Source: Pogostemon cablin (lineage: Eukaryota > Streptophyta > Magnoliopsida > Lamiales > Lamiaceae). From it: a stretch of DNA of 64,000 nucleotides. Both the position numbers and the translations under genes were made by a program. The DNA lies in assembly GCA_023678885.1 (NCBI GenBank), contig CM043013.1, forward strand, positions 1 through 64,000, read 5' to 3'. The notes beneath the pieces were generated by a model. The model was not told the origin of the DNA and made no database searches. It worked only from the letters and a program-made list of their open reading frames with translations. Every line of letters begins with the position of its first letter. Within the stretch, counting starts at the first letter, position 1. Positions 46,195 to 56,129 of the stretch are shown one piece after another.

Positions 46195-46852
46195 AGGGTT
46201 CTTTATTTCTGCATAATAATTGTTGTTTCCTGTGACAGTCTTAGGGGATTGGCCTATAATACCTAAGAGTGTTAGACAATCAATTTGGAATATTAATTAC
46301 TTGGTAAAACATTATTATTAGGTAATTGGTAAAGAGACAAAAGGGATTAACAATCGCGTACCTAGAAAGGGAAGTCTAGTGCTCTAGCCTTTAATGGAAT
46401 TTAGCATGAAGTACCTATAGAGGGAGAGGGAGTTAATTTCTTATTGATCCTAGGACTTTCAGCTCATTATAAGTGTTAGATCCTACCCGATCAAGGTGAT
46501 TTAACTTGGCTTAGTGATCATCTTATAAACATCTGCAGGTAATTAATTTGGGTCTAGATAAATTAGTCACATAGTTAAGCTGTTTGCCCGAGCATTACCA
46601 ATTCTCCATTCTTGAATTCTGAATCGTTTTCTCTGCGTGATTTATTTTCTTTGCATTAGTTTAATTATTTAAATTTATTTTTTATTAGTTAATTAATTAT
46701 CTTTTCCAAAAACCCCAGATTTGTCTTGCATTTGAATTTTCATGTAGAATTACTTATTAAATTTATAACTATCTCATGGGAACGATATTTCACTTGGTCA
46801 CGCGTACTACAATCGATCCCTTACACTTGATGGTAAAAGAAAATAGAGATCA
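46195..46852 (+). mobile_element. Element Z: truncated 5' LTR
   Basis: Nearly identical to 53235-53893, the last third of the Z 3' LTR, ending GATCA. The first two thirds have been replaced by the V/T-type LTR fragment. The low divergence suggests a fairly recent insertion. Confidence 0.88.
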
Positions 46853-46858
46853 AGTTCT

Positions 46859-46876
46859 TGGCGCCGTTGCCGGGTA
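46859..46876 (+). promoter_or_regulatory. Primer-binding site of Z (tRNA-Asp type)
   Basis: TGGCGCCGTTGCCGGGTA, one substitution from the tRNA-Asp complement. Confidence 0.9.
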
Positions 46877-47012
46877 TAGTTTGTAGATTTGAATTTAATT
46901 TTATAGTGATTAATTTTCTTGTAGGACGTTAAACTTTACTTGCTTTATTTTATTTTATTTTAGATCCAAACAATTCTGATCTTCTGCGTGAGCACAGGTA
47001 AAAGCAGTTAAG

Positions 47013-49472
47013 ATGGCTAATGATCAGGCCTCGATGCCTTTGCAGGACCAATATAAACTGAAGCACACCACTAATGATGGGATGAATGGACCTGCGATCA
47101 CCGCAGAGAGTTTTGAGTTGCCTTTCGGACTGATCCGAATGGTGGAGAGACAGCAGTTTAGTGGAAATCCTTTGGAGAATCCTAGTGAGCATCTGCAGTT
47201 ATTTGATGAGTATGCAAGGACGCAAAAGTACAGGAATGTTCCAGAGGATGCTATCAGGATGCGGCTTTTCCCATTCTCACTTACGGGGAAAGCCAAGGAA
47301 TGGTACAACAACCTTCCTCAAGGATGTTGTACTAATTGGGAGCAACTAGCAGATAGGTTTCTGAATAAATACTTCCCTCCATCCAAGAGTTTCTTGATAA
47401 AGAAAAGGATCACACAATTCAAACAAGGATCCTTGGAGAGTTTCTACGAGGCATGGGAGAGGTTCAAAGAGCTGTTGCGAAGCTGTCCCAAGCACGGATT
47501 TTCGAAAGATACCTACTTAGGCTTTTTCTATCAAGGCCTAAGAAGAGATTCAAGAGTGTTGGTAGACGCTACAGCAGGTAGATCTATATTCAAGCAGTCT
47601 GCAGAAGTAGCTGAAGAGATTTTCGAGGAGATGGCAGCAAAGACCTATGATTGGCCAGCAGAAAGAGCAGACAGAGATGCCTCTTTTGACAAAGTGGCGA
47701 AGGTAGAGATACAAGCTGGAAATAGTGAAATGTCAGATCTTCATGATCGACTTGATGAACTATATAAAAAGTTAGACCGCCTCACAAAAGGGAATAGAGA
47801 GGAAGTAATGATAGCTGGAGATGAAGAGCAATTCGAGGATGCAAACTATGCTATGGGACAGAGTTTCCAAGGAGGAGATAATAGAAACAGACAGAATTTT
47901 AGATCGAATAATCAATTTGGGGGGAGGAATGACCAAGGGAACAACCGGCAATATCAGCAAGGTTGGAACCAAGGAAATTCAAACTTCAATAATCAGAGAA
48001 AGGATGAGAATCTATCTTACTCGAATCCTAATAGCTTAGTTGCACCACCTCCGGGATTTGAGCCATCTCAGAAACCTGCTGAAGGTAGATCATCAATGGA
48101 AGATAAGATGGATTTGATGTTTAAGATGATGGTTAAAAATCAAGAAACAGCAGGGAAGAAGCAGAAAGAAACAGACTTGGCGAGCAATCAGTTGAATGCT
48201 GCAGTGGGTAAGTTGCAACAGCAAGGGAAATTTCATGCTCAAACAGAGTTGAATCCGAGAGAGCAGTTGAATCCGAGAGAGCATCAGTGTTATGCTATTA
48301 CTTTGAGAAGTAGAACACAGTATGAAGGATCCAACATGCCTGATACCGAGAATTACGCAAAAAATTGGTTTGGGGGCACACACGGGTACAGTCGTGCTCA
48401 CCCGCACACCACCGAGTTGGTGCCCGTCCATCACCGTGTTAGCACACATGCTGCCGGGCGAGAAGATTTTGATGAAAGAAAAACACCCGGCCATCACCGT
48501 GTGAGCACACACGATGTCGAGTGGCCACCGGATGAACACCGTGCAGCAAGGATTACATCCGAGCATGGGAGTAGGGTTCACGATGGGTACCAGGTGACAT
48601 CAAGCGGAGCCGTGCCATCCAGATCATCACACGATGATGTCCGTGTGAGCACGCACGATGGCGAGCAGAGCACAGTGCACGACACATCACACGGCTCCGG
48701 GCAGGATCACATGTCAGTCACACGGCCACAACCGTGTGATCCTATTTCTACTCCTGTTGACTTTGTTCCTCCTCAACATACTGATACTGTGGGTTTCCAA
48801 AGTGACATTGATCATCTGATTGTTACAGAGAAGAAGTGGGAGAGAGCTAAGAGAGAAAGGAACAAAAATGATGAACTTGAAAGAGACAGTCTAGGGATTC
48901 CAAAGACAAAGTATCCTATTCCTTTTCCCTCTGTGCAATTGAAAAAGGGTCTTGATGAGAAGTTTCAGAAGTTCGTAAATATCTTCAAGCAGATCCAGAT
49001 CAACATGCCCTTTGCTGAAGCACTTGAGCAGATGCCACATTATATGAAGTTTCTGAAGGATATCATGTCTAAGAAGCGGAGTTTAGTGGACAATGAGACA
49101 GTGAATTTGACTGAAGAGTGCAGTGCCATAATTCAGAGAAAGTTACCAGCCAAAGTAAAAGATCCGGGTAAGTTCACCATCCCAGTGCAGATTGGAAAGA
49201 ATGACACTTGCAGAGCTTTGTGTGACTTGGGGGCTAGCATAAATCTTATGCCCCTAAGTAAGTTCAAGAGTCTTGGTTTTGGGGAGATGAAGCCTACTTC
49301 TGTTACACTGCAGTTAGCTGACAAGTCTATTACGCATCCTAGAGGAGTTGTTGAGGATGTACTAGTGAAGGTTGATAAGTTCTTCTTCCCTGTTGATTTC
49401 TTGGTGCTTGATATGGAAGAGGATAGCAATGTGCCTCTGATTTTGGGTAGGCTGTTTTTTAGCTACTGCTAG
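47013..49472 (+). CDS. Z: Athila-type Gag-protease, 819 codons open
   Basis: The only long intact retroelement frame in the window. Residues of about 25-230 form the Gag core (FPFSLTGKAKEWYNNLPQG, RFLNKYFPPSK, FYEAWERFKELL, LVDATAGRSIF). A coiled coil follows (LHDRLDELYKKLDRL, about 245). Then comes an Asn/Gln/Gly-rich tract at 290-335 in place of a CCHC knuckle. Residues 455-575 are His/Ser/Thr-rich, encoded by reiterated CCGTGTGA/CACACGG. The linker TKYPIPFPSVQLKKG precedes the aspartic protease at about 655-815 (active site CDLGASINLM at about 735, strand VPLILGR). The start ATG is 136 bp after the primer-binding site. The frame ends by a T-run shift at 49455-49460; the tail continues at 49477. 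Gag would form particles and the protease would process them. No RT or integrase follows. Confidence 0.88.
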   Translation: MANDQASMPLQDQYKLKHTTNDGMNGPAITAESFELPFGLIRMVERQQFSGNPLENPSEHLQLFDEYARTQKYRNVPEDAIRMRLFPFSLTGKAKEWYNNLPQGCCTNWEQLADRFLNKYFPPSKSFLIKKRITQFKQGSLESFYEAWERFKELLRSCPKHGFSKDTYLGFFYQGLRRDSRVLVDATAGRSIFKQSAEVAEEIFEEMAAKTYDWPAERADRDASFDKVAKVEIQAGNSEMSDLHDRLDELYKKLDRLTKGNREEVMIAGDEEQFEDANYAMGQSFQGGDNRNRQNFRSNNQFGGRNDQGNNRQYQQGWNQGNSNFNNQRKDENLSYSNPNSLVAPPPGFEPSQKPAEGRSSMEDKMDLMFKMMVKNQETAGKKQKETDLASNQLNAAVGKLQQQGKFHAQTELNPREQLNPREHQCYAITLRSRTQYEGSNMPDTENYAKNWFGGTHGYSRAHPHTTELVPVHHRVSTHAAGREDFDERKTPGHHRVSTHDVEWPPDEHRAARITSEHGSRVHDGYQVTSSGAVPSRSSHDDVRVSTHDGEQSTVHDTSHGSGQDHMSVTRPQPCDPISTPVDFVPPQHTDTVGFQSDIDHLIVTEKKWERAKRERNKNDELERDSLGIPKTKYPIPFPSVQLKKGLDEKFQKFVNIFKQIQINMPFAEALEQMPHYMKFLKDIMSKKRSLVDNETVNLTEECSAIIQRKLPAKVKDPGKFTIPVQIGKNDTCRALCDLGASINLMPLSKFKSLGFGEMKPTSVTLQLADKSITHPRGVVEDVLVKVDKFFFPVDFLVLDMEEDSNVPLILGRLFFSYC
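48378..48745 (+). repeat. CCGTGTGA/CACACGG motif cluster inside the Z frame
   Basis: More than a dozen CACACGG, CCGTGTGAGCACAC and related strings lie within the coding frame between Gag and protease. They encode repeats of the type HHRVSTHD. The same motif fills the Z LTR cluster at 52440-52735. Confidence 0.75.
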
Positions 49473-49476
49473 AGCT

Positions 49477-50031
49477 TTGATTGATGTTGAAGATGGAAAA
49501 CTGAAGCTTAGAGTGGGAGATGAGGAGATCATGTTCTCACTTGATACTTTGAAGCATTGTTCTGAAGAGTCTAGCTGCAAGTCTATTGATATTGATGAGA
49601 GCATAGAGGAGAAGCTGCCATTGATTCCGACTGAGTATCAATTGAAAACCTGCATCAGCAAAAATCCTTCTTTATCTACTCCTGCTACTAATGTTGAATC
49701 TGATTTTTCATCTGATATTTTATCTAATGAACTAACGGATTGTTTGAATGCTATGAATGCTTGCAGGAAAAATAAAAGAGAGATGTCATGGATTGAAGAA
49801 GGAACATGGAAACAAATTCCACCAGTCCCTCCGGATATATGTGGCTCTTATTTGTCTGATCTTATTATTGATAGGAAGGAAGCATACAAAGATAGAGATC
49901 CAGATAAGTTGATCCTTGAGAGTAAGAAGGGAGAGATGGTTTGGATGGATCGGAAGAGGGCGAAACAACACTTCAAAGTGAAGATGAAAGATGAAAATGA
50001 AGTGTTGATGCATAAGTCTGAACATCTCTGA
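49477..50031 (+). pseudogene. Z: protease-distal tail, +1 frame
   Basis: It continues the polyprotein after the T-run shift: LIDVEDGKLKLRVGDEEIMF, an acidic linker, PPVPPDICGSYLSDL, and ESKKGEMVWMDRKRAKQHF. The same LIDV...LKLRV and KKGEMV...HYK elements occur in U and Y, where the tail is attached to the protease or to integrase-end sequence. One base fewer in the T run would join both frames. There is no RT, RNase H or integrase core. The function of the tail is unknown. Confidence 0.75.
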
Positions 50032-50042
50032 GTCTGCATTCC

Positions 50043-50092
50043 GTCGAGCTCCTCGACGTTAAATAAGAGCGCTTGGTGGGAGGCAACCCACC
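50043..50092 (+). other. Post-stop twin hairpin motif of Z
   Basis: GTCGAG-CTC-CTCGAC (50043-50057) and GGTGGG-AGGCAA-CCCACC (50075-50092), both perfect 6-bp stems, beginning 11 bp after the stop codon. W has the second hairpin with the same loop and paired base changes. Similar GGGAGGCAACCC strings are known after the coding region of many plant Athila-like elements; their role is not established to my knowledge. Confidence 0.75.
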
Positions 50093-50214
50093 ATTTTATT
50101 GTTTTATTTATTTTGTTTGTTGTGTCTTGTGCTAGGTGAATTATACTCAAGGTGCGTGCTTACACTTAAGGTAATAACATCCTTTTAAACTTAGATTCAA
50201 CTCACGATTTCATC

Positions 50215-50227
50215 TAAGTTTGGGGGG
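50215..50227 (+). promoter_or_regulatory. Internal polypurine tract of Z
   Basis: TAAGTTTGGGGGG followed by TGTGATGTT, imitating the terminal tract plus LTR start. Confidence 0.55.
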
Positions 50228-51168
50228 TGTGATGTTCTTCCCTTGTTCCATCCGCACCTAGGTATGCTACTCTGCATTGTTTAGTGTCTGTGTGCTTGGA
50301 AGTTGATTTTTTTTAGAATTTTTGAATTTTATTCGATCTTTCGAATTTTTTTGCGACTATCCAGATGCCTTGTGTGTTTTTGTGTGTTTTTGTGTGTCTT
50401 TTGATTTTTTGTCATTGATTTTTATCTTTCCGATATTTTTATCTCTCCTATGATGATAAGTTTTGTGTTTGAGCTTTATTGATTGAGAAGGTATTAAAGG
50501 TGATGAAGTGAACTTGCAAGATGTGAAGGAGATTGAAATCAGGTTACTTCGTTCCTTATTCTTAATTTTTATGTGATTTTCGAATTCTTATAAGTAAGGA
50601 GCATGAACTTTAAATTCTATGACCTGAATTTCATGGGGATCTTTGAACTAATAATTTCTGCCTATGATGTTGATTATGATTAACAAGGGGAACATACTTT
50701 AATTCTTAAGTACTTGAAATTCTTGATGTGCTTGTTATGATGTATGCTTAGCCTTGAAGAGTGCTCGTTCATTCTATGAAAAAACCAAGAGAGATTTGAG
50801 CCTTTACATCATGAATAAATTGATGCATGATATTTTATTCTTGAGCGTATCGTTCTTGTTCGTGTATTCTAGAACTTGACTTGAGTCTTCTTAAATATTC
50901 GAGAATAGTCTAGTGGATTATGAAAATGATATTAGGCCGTCTTTGCTTTTAGCCCATTTTTTTTCCCATATATTTTACCTGAATTTATTAAATCCTTAGT
51001 CAGCCCATTGAGCCTTTTTAAACCCATTCTTTTGATAGCCAATAAAGCTTAATTGAAGAGAATGGTGATTTGTGGGTTGAAAAGGATGATGAATAAAGGA
51101 TCGATCAAAAGAAAGAAAAATTCATGGAGTAGAGCTTAAATCTAGTACTCTATGAAACAAACACCCTA

Positions 51169-51231
51169 GGGTAGTGCTCGAAACTGGTACCCTATGGAGG
51201 ATGAGAGAGGTAGTGCCCGAAACTGGTACCT
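51169..51231 (+). repeat. Two GGTACC hairpin motifs (Z)
   Basis: 51169-51192 has arms GGGTA/TACCC, and 51208-51231 has AGGTA/TACCT. The outer pair has changed on both sides. The loop contains AGTGC and GAAACT in both. Confidence 0.7.
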
Positions 51232-51872
51232 TGAGAAAATGAAAAGGGTGAAGAAAAAAGGAAAATGATGGAGTTGAAAAGTATAAGAGTTAAAAGAAGT
51301 GAAAAGGTTGTACTTGACGAAAGAAATGAATAATTTGGAGTTGAGGAGGAGTTGTGCTTGAAAAGAAAGTGATGAGGAAGAATGAAGATTAAGAGGGAAC
51401 CGCGGCTTGATTGATCCAAGTTTTGAGTCACTTATCCATATTTTTCCTACCTTAACCAAAGAGCCTACATTACAACCCAATAAAAAGACCTTTTTGATTC
51501 ATAATTTGCTAGCTACAAGTAAAAGGAGAGTTGAGACAATAGACAAGCTTATGGTTACGCATGCACTCGAATTGAAATTGAGAGCACATATATATGACCC
51601 GGTGTACATTTTATACACCTTGAGCGTGAGAGTTACACTATATATATCCTATGAGCATAGGTGAATTGAGCACTTGAATTGGTGAAGTAATGATCTTAAC
51701 TTGCATGTTTTGAATGAATTGATGCTTTTGAAGTTGAAGTTATGTGAACCAAGTTGAAATTGATTACATCTTTTGAAGGCTTAGTTGATGTTTGATCCTT
51801 CTCTTTAACATGACTTTCCATCTCATTATTCTCTTGGTTTGTCGTTTTGTTGTTCGAGGACGAAAAACAACT

Positions 51873-51888
51873 TAAGTTTGGGGGGGTT
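51873..51888 (+). promoter_or_regulatory. Terminal polypurine tract of Z
   Basis: TAAGTTTGGGGGGGTT immediately before the LTR start TGATGAG, preceded by GAGGACGAAAAACAA. Confidence 0.85.
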
Positions 51889-53893
51889 TGATGAGAGTGG
51901 AAATTCATGTACTTTAGGGTCTAGTTTGATACCTCTTTGAGTGTTTAATTACTATTATTTGCACAAATCTTATTACTTATAATTATTATTGACTAAAAGG
52001 TGCATGAGAGGTATTTTGTTGTGTTTTGATAGGAAAAATGATCAAGAATGCGAAGTTGGAATGAAGGATGAATTCGTGCTCCTTGCAATCAAACAGACGT
52101 CCAACTTCCATAATTTTTCTGTATCGTTGTGGACATCCAAATTGGTCATGTGATATACGGTTGGAAAGCTACAGAAGAGAAGATCATTTTGGCTCAAGAA
52201 ACACCTCAATCCGATTTTAGATGAGAAAGTTATGATCAAAACGGTGACGTCGCGCAAGCTGCTCCTGCTCAGCACGATGGTGCCACTTTTCAGGAGTTTT
52301 TATACCTTTAAATGGTTGAGTTTCTGTGTGTTATTTATATGAATAGAAATCCCAGGAAGAGAGGATCGCTTGAGCGCAAGAATCACTCAAATTGGAGGCC
52401 GGATGAAGAAGTTATGCTCAAAACCGTAGAGTCGTGCAGGCTGCCGATGGACACACGGCGCACACACGAGTGGGGGCGTGCGTGGGGCTGATGTTGCACG
52501 TTTTCTACCATGTGAAGCATACTTCCAGCCGTGTGAGAGCTCACTTGGAGACCGTGTGATGTCTCAAGATGCCGTGTGATGCCATTTGAAGTCCGTGGAT
52601 GTCCGATTCCAGCCGTGCGCGAAGAGCACGATGCCGTGTGTCTGCCGCGCCATGTACATACGTCGTCGTGCGCATTCGTCCGCAGCCGTGTGAGAGCCGT
52701 GTGAAGGCAGTGTGGCCCAATCCTTGCACGCCACGTCAATTATTTTGGCCCAGGCCCATTCCTCCATATAAATACTCCTGTTCGGATTGAAATTAGACAG
52801 AACCTCAAATTCACGCCTCCAGGCATACAGTGCCCTACCTTCACCCATACACTTCCATCCATCCACCGGAGAGACGATCGGAGTTGCTACTTGGATCGGA
52901 GATGGAGATTCCGATCGTAATTGAAGAGACGGAGTCTTCCAAAAAGGGTTTTTTATCTTTAATTATTCTTCTTTGTTATTTTAGAACAATGGTTAGGGTT
53001 TATTACATCTTTGTGATTTGCCCTCGTAAATCCATGGGCTAAGTTTCTTTGTTGGTAATGTTAGGGCACTAAAACAAATTTGACTATGTGATTTGATTGC
53101 CCTAGACTTGGATTTATTATTTTGCAGATTGTTTATTTCCTTATTGAAGAGGATATTTTGAGACTTCATATTATTGTGTTTTTGGGTTTTGATTCCTTTA
53201 ATTATTCTTGATGGTATCACTGATCGATAGTTAATAGGGTTCTTTATTTCTGCATAATAATTGTTGTTTCTTGTGACAGTCTTAGGGATTGACCTATAAT
53301 ACCTAAGAGTGTTAGACAATCAATTTGGAATATTAATTATTTGGTAAAATATCATTATTAGGTAATTGGTAAAGAGACAAAAGGGGTTAACAATCGCGTA
53401 CCTAGAAATGGAAGTCTAGTGCTCTAGCCTTTAATGGAATTTAGCATGAAGTACCTATAGAGGGAGAGGGAGTTAATTTCTTATTGATCCTAGGACTTTC
53501 AGCTCATTATAAGTGTTAGATCCTACCCGATCAAGGTGATTTAACTAGGCTTAGTGATCCTCTTATAAACATCTGCAGGTAATTAATTTGGGTCTAGATA
53601 AATTAGTCACATAGTTAAGTTGTTTGCCCGAGCATTACCAATTCTCCATTCTTGAATTCTGAATCGTTTTCTCTGCGTGATTTATTTTCTTTGCATTAGT
53701 TTAATTATTTAAATTTACTTTTTATTAGTTAATTAATTATCTTTTCCAAATACCTCCGGATTTGTCTTTCATTTGAATTGTCATGTAGAATTACTTATTA
53801 AATTTATAACTATCTCATGGGAACGATATTTCACTTGATCACGCGTACTACAATCGATCCCTTACACTTGAGGGTAAAAGAAAATAGCGATCA
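51889..53893 (+). mobile_element. Element Z: 3' LTR (2005 bp)
   Basis: It starts TGATGAGAGTGGAAATTC and ends GCGATCA. It has a GC-rich motif cluster at 52440-52735, a TATA box TATAAATA at 52767, and a leader with a GGGTTTATTAC stretch. The last 660 bp match the truncated 5' LTR. Confidence 0.88.
52440..52735. repeat. CCGTGTGA motif cluster in Z LTR
   Basis: About a dozen CCGTGTGA, CCGTGCG and CACACGG strings at LTR positions of about 550-845, ending some 30 bp before the TATA box. Several overlapping open frames here are products of the repeat composition, not genes. Confidence 0.8.
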
Positions 53894-56099
53894 GTTGCAT
53901 TATAATTTTGACTCTGTATTGTTTTTTATTATGCGTTGTTAGCTTCAGTTAGTTACATTTCCCTCCTTAGAAATAACAAAGGCTGAAATACGTCTAACGA
54001 TTTGTAAACTACTCGCTGGTATAGGACTACTGCCCACTACTTGTATGAAAATTTTCTCCAGTGACATAATTGTGGTTTTCATTTTTCTTCTTGATTTTCT
54101 TCGTACTTTGACGTCTTTTGCTGCTCATCTATATCCTCATTTTCCTAATAATACACTCACCTCTTCTGATTTACTTGTTGCCTTGATTACTCTTACCACT
54201 CATCTATATTCATATTTTGTAATAAAATAGTCACATCTTGTCACTAAAATAGTCACATCTTGTCACTGACAGCACCATAACATAAAGGAATTCGATTTGG
54301 AAGAGCCACAGACAAATTGATAGGACTTCGTGATTTGTTTGTGTTAAAACCATCATCACCGCCCATTTTTACAGCTTCAACTTAAACCAAGTTCTTGCTC
54401 TCTCTTTCACTCTCTCTCTCTCTCTCTCTTTATTTCTCGTGAAAGACTCATTGCATGAACAACAGGAAAACTGGGTGACGGGCATTAAACGCATATTATT
54501 TGGTTCAATATAGGCTGTTGTACCTTGAATACAGTTTCCCATAAAACTAAATTTATGAATCCTAAAAATAAATGTCTAATCTTTTTTAGTTATCATTGGG
54601 TGCCCAGTTACTATATTCCATATCTCGTTTGATCATATTGTGCCACATATTTGGGAGTGAATGAATATTGCATCATTAAACAGTAAAAGGAACCACAGTT
54701 TAAAACATGTATTTTTTTTACCCCCACATGAATGACCACATTGTAGTGAGTTTAATCTTCACTTCTTTGGATTATATCATACTTTGTTCATTTTGCATAT
54801 TATATATTACTTAATTCCAGGTTATGCTATTACTATTGACCTTTTCTTTCGAGCTTCTCTCTAATCCTAAATAGGTTACACCCTAATTGCACACTTGCTG
54901 ACTACAAAATTAGCTATTTGAAGTATTTTCTCTAAAGCATTTAATTTTACAAAGTTAGCAATAGAAATGCGAATTCTTAGGTTCTATCATTAATTACTTT
55001 AGTTAATGAAATACTTGTACTTCACCACAACCCGTACTATTGTATGACAAAATCTTTTGATAATTTTAGAAGTTGAAGTAGAATATTACTTATTTTCCCC
55101 TAGTAGATGAATTCGCCTCCATCTGTTACAACTTTGAGGCTGCGTGTCTAATATTTGAATGTAACGTTAGCTCTGTGCACTTTCAATATGAGAAAAACAT
55201 TCGCACATGCTCATATGAACCAAGTATATGTCTATATTTTGAAAAGAAAAATATAGTTGACATTTTCATATATATCATACATAGTGAATGAATATTGCAT
55301 TATTTCAGTTGTCTCATTTTACCTTAATACCTACATTGTGCTATAATATTTGTGCAGTGTGGCCATTTACATTGTTGGACGCTGCTTCCAAAACTTATTG
55401 TTATTGGCGTGTTCATATTCACAGCTCCTCAAGTTACTTAACAATCAAATCTCTTTATATAATCCAGGTTACCCTACTTCTTTTTATATTTTATATTGGC
55501 CTATCCATATGTGTGGTTTATATGATTTTTGTTTTCGTTCTACTTTTAGCTACTAAATAAAATTAAAAAAAGGCAGAGTTTGTGCCCTCGGATTTTGACG
55601 CTAATTAATTTTCCTAAATCATAGCATGCATCTATCGTTACACCATTAAAAACCTGCACGACCTCAATATTTGGACTGCAATATCTTTAACATGTTTGGT
55701 TGATTCTATCATTACAGCTGCATCAGGTTCTTCATCCATTTAACTTGTTACTACATTCATCATTCTCTGAACCCAAACAATGACAACGAAAAACTGTTCC
55801 CACTAAAATCACTTGGAAGAAAACTAAACTACATTCTTAGTGTCATGTATGAACTACTCTTACAAATTAAAACCCATGACATATGCTCCCCCACCTACTT
55901 CCCAAGTACGGTAGAATCTATCTGAACTTTTTCTCATCAACTTGTTTTTCCTGTGGCCAATTTGCATGCCTTTATCGGGTATCGTAGACCTTTATACATT
56001 TATCCATTTATTTGTGTTTGCTTAATAACAAAGGTAGCTGCCTAGACATAGGGATCCACAATAATGCAACCACGCCAAACGTAGTCCTCCAATAAAACA
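53894..56099. other. Unassigned stretch, possibly 5' part of the Helitron
   Basis: AT-rich without a supported gene. It has a 22-bp tandem duplication around AATAGTCACATCTTGTCACT (54226-54270) and a (TC)n tract. The open frame at 55288-55560 is hydrophobic but unsupported. No Helitron TC 5' terminus could be fixed. Confidence 0.4.
54399..54430. repeat. (TC)n microsatellite
   Basis: CTCTCTTTCAC followed by an uninterrupted TC run of about 10 units. Confidence 0.9.
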
Positions 56100-56129
56100 A
56101 AACACCTCTCTATTGAAGAACGAACTGAG

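Larger units (their letters stand above)
50093..51872 (+). mobile_element. Z: 3' non-coding region
   Basis: No gene. Ordered features: an internal purine tract TAAGTTTGGGGGG with GTGATG after it (50215-50227 onward), a GCTCGTTCATTC block (50763), and two GGTACC hairpins (51169-51231). After these come a purine-rich stretch and the GAGTCACTTATCC...GAGCCTACATTACAA block (51424-51475). Confidence 0.75.

Noticed and set aside
48093..48581. Minus-strand 162-codon frame opposite Z gag-protease
   Set aside because: It lies entirely inside the plus-strand Gag-protease frame and its composition mirrors it.
49452..49462. Canonical -1 ribosomal frameshift site in Z
   Set aside because: The heptamer is G TTT TTT rather than T TTT TTA in the zero frame, and the needed shift is +1. 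Homopolymer mutation is simpler.
51000..52000. Envelope-like gene downstream of Z, as described for some Athila elements
   Set aside because: No open frame with signal peptide and membrane segments lies between 50092 and 51872; the region holds only non-coding motifs.
52383..52866. Open frames on both strands in the Z LTR
   Set aside because: Same reason: CCGTGTGA repeats keep several frames open, and the position lies in the LTR promoter.
55288..55560. Possible membrane protein gene (90 codons)
   Set aside because: Hydrophobic composition follows from T-rich DNA. There are no neighbours, conserved motif or splice signals.
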